Shown one piece after another: positions 43,501 to 54,900 of a DNA stretch of 64,000 nucleotides. Each line of letters starts with the position of its first letter. The first letter of the stretch is position 1. The notes under the pieces are model-generated. The model was not told the origin of the DNA, did no database searches, and worked only from the letters and a program-made list of their open reading frames with translations. Origin of the DNA: Azorinus chamasolen (Eukaryota; Mollusca; Bivalvia; Cardiida; Solecurtidae); the NCBI GenBank assembly GCA_963576725.1, contig OY755240.1, forward strand, positions 61,876,633 to 61,940,632, in the 5' to 3' direction. The position numbers were made by a program, and so were the translations under genes.

Positions 43501-46500
43501 ATCAATTCATATCTATATTTTATCATAAGCAAGCAGAGCAGACCCTGATCAGACGGCTCCTGCAGGAAAGGCATGTATGGAGTAGAGGGTTAAGAATAGT
43601 TTCTGTTTTCTCCACCAAGTCCTATGTTGTAACAAAGAGACAATTCTAAAGAATGGTCACAACACAGTTTATTTGAGAAATGATGATTTTAGATTTTGAA
43701 ATATGCCTCCTATCTACGACTGTATATCCTCATGAGGTATTATACTCAATTTCACATTTTCCTCACACACTAACTGCAAAGATACAAAACAGATTGAACG
43801 ACAGATAAAGAACAAGAAGACAGCAGATTTCTATACACCTCTCCGTCGGGACATGGTACCGGTTGTATTAAAACCACAGCCAGACACTAACACTGACTAA
43901 ATACATTGGCGAATAACATCGTGTCTTTGTTATCACATGAATGTTTTTTGTCTTCTTCAGCTTTTATTCAATTGGTTTTCTTGTGATATACTTCTTTTCA
44001 GCATAAAGACAAATGATTTATGTAATTTTTAGGCATTCTTAACATGCATTACATGTAGAGACTATCACTATAAACCTTTCCTCCATTTTAAATATGCCTT
44101 TCTACATCTCTGTAAAATTCACTTTGTGAAACCATTGTGATAAATAGAGCATGTGTGAAGTTACAATGAATTTGTCCTAACTTTGTAGGATATATGGCCC
44201 GGACACGAAGCGCGACAGACGGACTGACAAGAAAATATGAAAAAGGGGAATAACTCCAAAAATATTGATGCTAGAGTTATGGCCCTTGTGCATGACACTA
44301 CCCCTCATCATGATTGTTCCATATGTGAAGTTTCAAATCAATTGAACCAGTAGATAAAGAGTTATTGTCCGGACAAAAATATATGTAAAAGGGGAATAAC
44401 TCCAAAAATATTGATGCTAGAGTTATGGCCCTTGTGCATGACACTAGCCCTCATCATGCTTCTTCAATGTGTGAAGTTATAATGAATTTGGCATAATTTT
44501 GTAGGAGATATGGCCCAGACATGAAGCGTGACAGACGGACGGACGGAATCGAGCAAACCTATAGTCCCCCAACCGGTAACTGGTGGGGGACTAAAAATAG
44601 CCAATGAGGGAATGGGTTATGATCAATTTTAAAATAGTTGGCCATGCTAGACTGCACAGTCAGGTCTGTTTAATTTCAAAATCAAACAGAGCAGATCCTG
44701 GTTCTACACTGTTTGCAAAGGCATTAACTCTACTCCCTAAATACACATTTCTATGCCTATGCAAACAGAGAAGACCCAGATCAGACCACTGTTGTAGGAA
44801 CCACCCCATCAAGGTCTGCTCTGTTGGCTTACAAGACAATATACAATGTAGTTAAGACTCTGCACTTACTGACATGATCAACAGTTCCTGTATTCACATG
44901 CCGCTATAAAATGAGTTTAATCAATATTCATGACACTGCTATTTCTTTACATGAATATTCATGAAGTAAAGGGTTAAAAACTTACAGGCAAATCTATAGA
45001 GTAAAAAGTTAAACAAGAGGGCCATGAGGCCCTGAAGCGCTCACCTGAGATAACACCAGGGGCAGGGCCTTTTTTGACCACAAGAAATCATGTGGACAAC
45101 CTTGGTAGAGAACCACAAGGCAAAGCAGTATGCCATTAATTAAAGGTCTAAGCCTTATGATTTCAGAGAAAAGTAATATTTCATATTTTTCCCATCGAAA
45201 AAACTGATAAGCCCTGAGGCAGGGCCAAGTTTCGCCCAGTGGTCAGGGTCGTAAGTTAAACATTCTTGGCAGAGGACCACAAGCCACAGCTACATATTTA
45301 TAGAGGACCAGTAGATCATGTTAGTCATACCAAATATCAATGGTCTAGGCCTTACAGTTTCAGTAGATTTTTAAAGATTTTCCTATGAAAAACTGATAAG
45401 CCCTTGGGCGGGGCCATTTTTGGCCCAGGGGTCATAATTTGAACACTATTTGTAGAGGACCATAAGATCATGCTACATATTAAATATCAAGGGTCTAGGC
45501 CTTACAGCTTCAGAGAAGAAGATCTTTAAAGATTTTCCAATGAAAAACTGATAAGCCCTTGGGCAGGGCCATTTTTGGCCCGGGGGTCATAATTTGAACA
45601 ATATTTGTAGAGGACCATAAGATCATGCTACATACCAAATATCAAAGGTTTAGGCCTTACAGTTTGAGAGAAGAAGATTTTTTAAAGATTTTCCTATGAA
45701 AAACTGATAAGCCCTTGGGCGGGGCCATTTTTGGCCCGGGGGTCATAATTCGAACAATATTTGTAGAGGACCGTAAGATCATGCTACATACCTAATATCA
45801 ATGGTTTAAGCCTTACAGTTTCAGAGAAGAAGATTTTTAAAGATTTTCCTATGAAAAACTGATAAGCCCTTGGGCGGGGCCATTTTTGGCCCAGGGGTCA
45901 TAATTTGAACAATATTTGTAGAGGACCATAAGATCATGCTACATACCTAATATCAATGGTTTAAGCCTTACAGTTTCAGAGAAGAAGATTTTTAAAGATT
46001 TTCCTATGAAAAACTGATAAGCCCTTGGGCGGGGCCATTTTTGGCCCGGGGGTCATAATTTGAACAATATTTGTAGAGGACCATAAGATCATGCTACATA
46101 CCAAATATCAAAGGTCTAGGCTTTACAGTTTCAGAGAAGAAGATTTTTAAAGATTTTCCTATGAAAATTCCATATTACCATATATGGAAATATTGACTAC
46201 GCCCTCTGGCGGCCATGTTTTTTGCCCGATCAAAATTCTTTTAACAACTTTTAAAGTCTATCAACTGAGAAACATTTTGGTGAAAACTATATTCAAATCC
46301 AACAAGTCATTCTGGAGAAGAAGATTTTTCTAGATATTGTGTCCGGTTGCCATGGCAACAAGACCGATGGCCCCGCCCACTATCTTTTAACAACTTTTGA
46401 AGCACCCACCCACAGTATGTATCTGACCAAGTTTGGTTACAATTGGGCAGTCGGTTTCAGAGAAGAAGTCGTTTGAAATTGTTGACGGACAGACGGACAG

Positions 46501-49500
46501 ACGGACGCCGGACACAGGGGTATCACAAAAGCTCACCTTGAGCACTTTGTGCTCTGGTGAGCTAAAAACAAACATCTACTAACTAACAAATGACGTTTGC
46601 ACAGCCTTGGACTAGCCCGTCCTAGTACTAACCATGTAGAGTACTTGGATCAACCAACTTATGCACTAACTGGGGTTAACCCTTTCCCTATTCTGTGTTT
46701 ATTCCAAATTTCCATACCTACTGAATATTCAGGGACAAAATAGTTATAAGGAAATATGGAAGGTGGAACATTGTAGGTACATGTATTTTAGAAAGTAAAG
46801 GAACAGATCTATCGAATTTCATTAGCAAACAGAGCAGACCCTAATCAGACTGCTCCTATAGGTCTTCTCTGTTTGCAAATGCGTAATAAGTTGTTTAAAT
46901 GAGGGAAAGGGTTAAGACCAATTCTAATCCTGGGTCTAACAGGCAGGTAGTCGCTTAACCCTTTCACTCGAATAAATGCTTTTTCATGATTTTCTAAATA
47001 GAGTAGACCCAGATCAGACGGCTTCTATAGGAGCCGTCTGATCAGGATCTGCTCTGTTCACTTAAGAAATGTTAATAAATTTGACTCTACAGTTTCTACA
47101 AACACTTAATCATCCTGTGTACAAATTTAGCTGAATATTCAACTGGGAAAGGGTTAAGCCTTTCCCTCATATAAACATGTTTTCACGCATTTGCAAACAG
47201 AGTAGACCCAGATCAGATAGCTCCTATAGGAGCCGTCTGATAAGGGTCTGCTCTGTTTGCTAGTGGAATTTGAATGATCTGTTTCTTTATTTTCTAAAAT
47301 GGCTATAATGTTACACCTTCCATATTTCATTATAACTATTTTGTCCATGAATAAAAATAGAACAGGAAGGGAAAGAGTTAACCCTTTCCTCCATAAATAC
47401 GCCTTTCTACGCCTCTGTAAAAGTCACCTGTTGAAACCACTGTAATAAAAAGAGCATTTGCTCCTATAGGAGCAAATGCTCTATTAATCACAATGGTTTC
47501 AAATTACAAAATTCTAAAAAAAATCCTTTTCTCTAGTTAATGCTCCTTTTCGGTAGATGCATCCAAAGAGGTTGGATCTAAAAATAGCCTATGGAGGAAA
47601 GCGTTAATGAAGGATAAAAGTTATACAGTGCTATCTGCACTACTTTTGTTCTGCATTAAACAACCACCCATGTTTATCCATAAAGCGGTCCTTATAGAGA
47701 AATTCTACGGTACTTACCTGTTTTTCAGGTTTGTGCGGCTCCATGTGGGTGGTGGCCCTGCCGTCACGCACCAGCACCCCCTGAGAGTCACCCAGCCAGC
47801 CCATGTGAAGCTGGCTACCTCTCACAAGGGCTGTCACACCAGTGGATCCACTTTTCCAGCGCTGCAACAATACAAATGTCGATCAAGTTATTGACCAACT
47901 AGAGGTTTTTGTCACAAAAACGGATGTCTCCCCTCTAATAAAAACAATATGTAAAGGGAAATCACTAAAAATGTTATGGTCTTGATGAATGATACTTCCC
48001 CTGATTATGCGTTTTCCACACTACATTTTTCAAGAAGAAAATGATAACAGCTAATAACTCCAAAAATACTGATACCAGATTTATGGCCCTTGTGCATGAC
48101 ACTTACTTTCATCATGCTCTTTCCAAAAATAAAATGTCATTCCAATAGCATCAGTCGAACAGGAGTTTCGATCTGCCAAAAAATGTAACAAAGGGCAATA
48201 ACTCCAAAAGAATTGAAGCCAGAATTATGGCCCTTGTTCATGACACTTTCTCTCATCATGCTCTTTCCATGTATGAAGTTTCAATACGATGGGAAGAGCC
48301 ATGTAGGAGTTATCGTCCGGACAAGAAAGAATTAAACAAATGTACAAGGGGCAATAACTCTAAATTTATTGAATGATCTTATGCATGACACTTTCTCTTA
48401 TCATGATCGTTCCATGTTTGAAGTTTCAATCCAATGGCATGTGTCACATAGCAGTAATCATCCGGACAAAAAATTGTGTTATTTTTACAAAGGGCAATAA
48501 CTCCAATATTAGTGAAGCCAGAGTTATGGACCTTGTGCATGACACTTCCTCTCATTATGATCTTTCCATATATGAAGTTTCAATCAAATGGCATGAGCCA
48601 TAAAGAAGTTATTGTCCGGACAAAAAAGTGTGAATTTTTTTTACAAAGGGCAATAACTCCTATATTAGTGAAGCCAGAGTTATGTACCTTCTGCATGACA
48701 CTTCCTCTCATTATGATCTTTCCATATATGAAGTTTCAATCAACTGGCATCAGGCATATTGAAGTTATTGTCCGGACAAAAAATTATGATATTTTTTACA
48801 AAGGGCAATAACTCCAATATTAGTGAAGCCAAAGTTATGGACCTTGTGCATGACCCTTCCTCTCGTCATGATCTTTCCATATATGAAGTTTCAATCCAAT
48901 GGCATGAGCCATATAGGAGTTATCATCCGAACAAAAAAGTGTGATTTTTTTACAAAGGGCAATAACTCCAATATTAGTGAAGCCAGAGTTATGGACCTTG
49001 TGCATGACACTTCCTCTCATTATGTTCTTTCCATATATGAAGTTTCAATCAACTGGCATCAGGCATATTGAAGTTATCGTCCGGACAAAAAGTGTGACGG
49101 ACAGACGGACAGACGGACGGACAGACGGACAGACAGACAACTCTCACGAAAACAATATGTCTCCCCCATATAAATATGGGGGGAGACATAACAAGAGAGT
49201 CGTCATGGGTGACAAATGCCCCCAAAGTGTTTGACACTGAAATGCATTTTGGCGGAAAAACAATACAATGTAATGCAGGTGTAACATGAAATTTTGATGC
49301 TGTTAAAAATGAAACAGGAGTCAGTTCTTAACATTAGAAACAGAACCTTTGACGATTATGATACCTAAGAAAAGAGCCAAGGGTCAAAACTTAGTTAAAA
49401 AGGACCCTAGGTCATTCTCAACGTTAAAAAGGACCCTTGGTTGATTGTCAACGTTAAAAACAGATCCTGGGTAAATTTTAAAAAAAAAAAAATGGGGTCA

Positions 49501-51868
49501 AATTTCAATACATAAAAAACATGCTGTGTTGATTGTTACTGTTAAGGTGATTCTTAACGTTTAAGAAAGACCCTATGTCGATCCTTAACGTTAAAAACAT
49601 ACCCTCAGTCAATTCCAAACGCATGGTCAAAGTTTCATGAAACACTGGCTCTTAGACAGCTGCAACAGAAGTTACCTAATATGGATCTACATTCTATGCA
49701 TAAGCATGTATAGCATCTGATTTAGGTAGTGTTGTAAGCAAGCAATGAAGACCCAGTAGCTCCTACAGGAGCTGTCTGATATGGGTCTATATTGTTATAA
49801 TGCTGTAATTCATCTGAAAGTCCTGACACTGCAAGTATTTGAACAGCATGGCCTACCCATGTATGAATAGTATTTAGAGCTCTTTATAATGTCTGATTCA
49901 TGCTAATGTAGTAGCAAACAGTGTAGACCCTGTAGTTTGATTTGGGTCTACACTGTTTGCCTAAGCATACCTGTCCAATACTTACAAATTACAAATTTGG
50001 AATCTGTAACTGATAAGGTATAGGAGATATGCTCCGAACAAGCTTTTAGTAAAATCAAGGTCAAAGGTCAAGGGCACATTGACCTGAAAATGGAATGCGA
50101 CACTCCGCCATCCCAAGATGAACTCACACACCATATTTGGAATCCGTAGCTGGTAAGGTATAGGAGATAATTATGCTCTGGACAAGCTTTTTGTATCTGG
50201 TAAGGTATAGGAGATATGCTCCGGACTGTAAAATTGAGGTCAAAGGTCAAGGTCAGTGACCTGAAAATGGTACACGACTCTCCGCCATCCCAAGATAAAC
50301 TCACAAACCAAATTTGGAATCCGTAGCTGGTAAAGTATAGGAGAAATGCTCCGGACAAGCTTTGTGTTAAATCGAGGTCAAAGGTCAGGTCACAGTGACC
50401 TGAAAATGGTACGCCAAAACTCCAACATCCCAAGAAAAACTTACACACCAAATCTGGAATCCGTAGCTGGTAAGGTACAGGAGATATTCTCTGGACAACC
50501 TTTTTTGTAAAATCGAGGTTCAAGGTCAAGGTCACAGTGACCTGAAAATGGTACGCGACACTCTGTCATCCCAGGATGAACGCACATTACAAATTTTGGA
50601 TCCGTAGCAGGTAAGGTATATGAGATATGCTCCGGACAAGCTTTTTGTAAAATCGAGGTCAAAGGTCAAGGTCAAGGTGACCTGAAAATGGTACGCGACA
50701 CTCCGCCATCTCAAGGAGATCTCGCACACCAAATTTTGAATCCGTATTTGGTAAGGTATAGGAGATATGCTCCGGACAAGCTTTTTGTAAAATCGGTCAA
50801 AGGTAAAGGTCACAGTGATCTGAAAATGGTACGCGACACTCCTCCATCCCAAGATGAACTCACACACCAAATTTGGAATCCTTAGCTGGTAAGGTATAGG
50901 AGATATACTCCCGACAAGCTTTTTGTAGCTGGTAAGGAATAAGTTTTTTTTTAAATCGAGGTCAAAGGTCAAGGTCAAGGTCACAGTGACCTGGAAATGG
51001 TACGCGACACACCGCCATCCCAAGTTGAACTCACACACCTAATTTGGAATCTGTAGCTGGTAAGGTAAAGGAGATATGCTCTGGACAAGCTTTTTGTAAA
51101 ATCGGTCAAAGGTCAAGGTCAAGGTCACAGTGATCTGAAAATGGTACTGGACACTCCTTCATCCCAATATGAACTCACACACCAAATTTGGAATCCTTAG
51201 CTGGTAAGGTATAGGAGATACACTCCGGACAAGCTTTTTGTAGCTGGTAAGGTATAAGCTTTTTTTAAAATCGAGGTCAAAGGTCAAGGTCAAGGTCACA
51301 GTGACCTGGAAATGGTATGCGACACTCCGCCATCCCAAGATGAACTCACACACCTAATTTGGAATCTGTAGCTGGTAAGGTAAAGGAGATATGCTCCGGA
51401 CAAGCTTTTTGTAAAATCGGTCAAAGGTCAAGGTCAAGGTGATCTGAAAATGGTACGCGACACTCCTCCATCCCAAGATGAACTCACACACCAAATTTGG
51501 AATCCTTAGCTGGTAAGGTATAGGAGATATACTCCGGACAAGCTTTTTGTAGCTGGTAAGGTATAAGCTTTTTTTTTAATCGAGGTCAAAGGTCAAGGTC
51601 AAGGTCACAGTGACCTGGAAATGGTACGCGACACTCCGCCATCCCAAGATGAACTCACACACCAAATTTGGAATCTGTACCTGGTAAGGTAAAGGAGATA
51701 TGCTCCGGACAAGCTTTTTGTAAAATCAAGGTCAAAGGTCAAGGTCAAGGTCACAGTGACTTGAAAATGGTACACGACACTCCGCCATCCCAAGATGAAC
51801 TCTCACACCAAATTTGGTATCCGTAGCTGATGTGACAAAGGAAATATACTCCGGACAAAAGGTACACA

Positions 51869-51907
<39 letters not shown>

Positions 51908-54900
51908 GGTGCGATCACTATATGCCCCAAAGCCTAGCTTTGGGGGCATAAAAAGAACTTTAGTGAGCAGGCTCACATACTCATGCCGCCACATTGTCAG
52001 AGCAAAAAAGATTCCTCTGAAAATCGAACTCATCTAAGCTTTTATTCATGACAATTCTAAAAGCAAATTTGAGAAAAATTGGTAAAGAAACGAAAGTGGT
52101 AGATGAGCAACAATGCAGTAGGATACACTGATGGACTGACTGACGGATGGACTTACTGTCAAAAACTATATATACCCCATGCAACTTATATGGGTATAAT
52201 AAGTAGACTTCACCTTCTAGTTTAGTTTCTTACTGAATTTTATTCATTTCTATATTATAGAAAACTCTAAGCTTTGAAAAGGTAACCTATTTCAAACTTC
52301 AACAAGTAACCCTTTACCTCATGAATATTCATGTAAGAAATAATTACTTTAAGAATATAAATTTACTAAAATTCCATGGGCCCAAGGTTACAAAAAGATC
52401 ATTCTCACGTATCTGATTGGTCAGATTCTGAGCAAGCTCAGAATCTGACCAATCAGATGCTTGAGAATAATCTCAGATGCAAGCAAATGTTTCATAACCT
52501 CGGGGCATGGTAGCATCTCATCAAAGGAATTTGAGCCATCAGAGGAACTGTAGAGTCATAAATATAGTACATGTATGTTATTTCTTAGGCAAACAGAGCA
52601 GTTGCTGATCAGACAGCTTCTACAGATTTGAATCAACTCTGGTTGCAAAGGCATTAACCCTTTACTAAATGAATATTTATGTGAGAAATAATTACATCAT
52701 TAACCCTTTACTCCATAAGCTATTTTTAGACCCAACCTCTTCCAATAAGTCTACTGAAAAGGAGCATTAACTAGAGAAAGGGATTTTTTTTAGAATTTTG
52801 TAAGTTGAAACCATTGTGATAAATAGAGCATGTGCTCCTATAGGAGCAAATGCTCTATTTATCGCAATGGTTTCATAAAGTGGCTTTTACAAAGGCGTAT
52901 TTATGGAGGAAAGGGTTAATATCAGATTATTTTTTTTTACAAGGGCACATGGACATAAGAATTTTTGGTCAAGGCAGAAACTGTAGAATCATATCTATAT
53001 TTTACCAAAAGCAAACAGAGCAGACCCCGATCTTGGTCTACTCCATTTGCAAAGGCATATTTATGAAGAACGGCATATTTATGGAAGTAAGGGCATCTAC
53101 GGAGTAAAAGGTCAAATATTTAAATTCTTTACAGTTTATAATTTCAGTATCACTCATAAAGAAATCTGCTCAAAAAGTCTTCTTGGTTAACTGATTCTCT
53201 CCTAGGCTATTTTTGGACCCAACCTCTCTGAATTTATCTACCGAAAAGGAGCATTAACTAGAGAAAAGGAAAATTTAGAATTTTGTAGTATGAAACCATT
53301 GGGATAAATAGGAGCAAATGCTCTATTTATCACAATGGTTTCAGAAAGTGACTTTCACAGAGGTGTCAAAATGCGTCAATATGATGGAAAGGGTTAAAAA
53401 GTGTATCTATGGAGTAAAGGGTCAAATATTTAAATTCTTTTTATAATTTCAGTTTCACTCAAAGTCTGCTCAAAACGTCTTCTTGGTTCGAACTAATTTC
53501 TTACACAGCAATTGCTGTTGACTTACCTCTCGCTTTGCCTTTGGAATGAGTTGGTCGTCTGTGGCCTTGAACGCTGCTTTAACTGCTTCACCCGGGTTCT
53601 TGTCCAGGGAGCACTTGTGTATGAGGTTGGTATGAATGTGTTTGGAGGAAAACGTGGACGCATCAGTACCGGCATGGCCGTCGAACACGCCATAAAAACT
53701 CTGGGCTGGTCCGTCCTGTAAATGTCAAGGTCGTACATATACCAAAACATCCTTTTAAAACTTTATTCCATGAATTTTCGTGTAAGAAATAATGACATAA
53801 TGAATATAAATTAGCTGCATTTTTATAATGCCATATGAAGACAAAAATGTTTGACCATGGCAGAAACAGTAGAATGAGGTCTGTACTATTTCTTGATTAG
53901 CTGCATTTTTATAATTCCATATGAACATAGAAATGTTTGGCCAATATTTACTCTACACTTTTTTGTCAAAACAAAAAACTCCCTTGAAAAGTTTACGTTA
54001 CGAAAACTCAGCTAATAAATATTCATGATATTATTATTTGTCGATTTATTTCTTGCATGAATATTTCACAGGGAAAGGGCAAACGCCTCTGTAAAAGTCA
54101 CTTCTTGAAACCGCTGTGATAAATACAGCATTTGCTCCATAGAACACTTAACCCTTTCCTCCATAAATACGCCTTTCTAAGCCTCTGTAATTGTCACTTT
54201 TTGAAACCATTGTGATAAATACAGCATTTGCTCCTATAGGAGCAAATGCTTTATTTATCACAATGGTTTCAAACTACAAAATTCTAAAATTTTACATTTC
54301 TCTAGTAATTGTTCCTTTTAAGGCACATTAGTGAGCACTATTTATCACAATTGTTTCAAACTACAAAATTCTAAACATTTTCCTTTTCTCTAGTTAATGC
54401 TCCTTTTAGGTAGATTCATTCAAAGAGGTCGGGTCTTAAATTAGCCTATGGAGGAAAGGGTTAATGCCTCTGAAAAAGTCACTTTTTGAAACCAATGTCC
54501 ATTGTGATAAATAGAGCATTTTGCTCCTATTTATCACAATGTTTCAAAACTGCACCATTCTAAAATGTTCCTTTCTTTCAAGTAAATGCTCCTTTTCAGT
54601 AGATTTATTCAAAGAGGTTCAGTCTGAATATATATATAGCCTATGAGGGAATAGGCTAAATGATAGAAAAGTCTAATATTGCAAAATAAAGCAGACAACA
54701 GTTTCTGCAGAAGTTCATAAAATGTTCATCATATACGAATAACCAGTTTGGATAGATACATAAACAAATACGACACAACATGTTGAATTAATAGATGCCA
54801 GTGCATGGCCACATGTGTTGTGTGAAATTTTACGATGCACCAGGGACAATTTCCAAAACATTTTATGTTCTCTTAAATTGAAGAAGTTGACAAACTCAAG

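Larger units (their letters stand above)
46641..47712. mobile_element. MITE-C carrying four TTAA elements
   Basis: Host pieces: ~46641-46675 (diverged left end), 46916-46954 (AATCCTGGGTCTAACAGGCA) and 47608-47712 (TGAAGGATAAAAGTTATACA .. GAGAAATTCTACGGTA). The right TA (47711-47712) lies in the donor of exon 47718-47861. Confidence 0.75.

Noticed and set aside
48373..49234. Overlapping frames of 61-111 codons
   Set aside because: Same reason: the 155-bp PRL core repeated, ending in the ACGG microsatellite (RRTDGRTDGQTD).
50068..51038. Open frames of 73-168 codons in the 50-52 kb array
   Set aside because: They follow the tandem unit (the same MCEFILGWRSVAYHFQVT-type phrase recurs) and have no domain; by-product of a repeat lacking stops in one frame.
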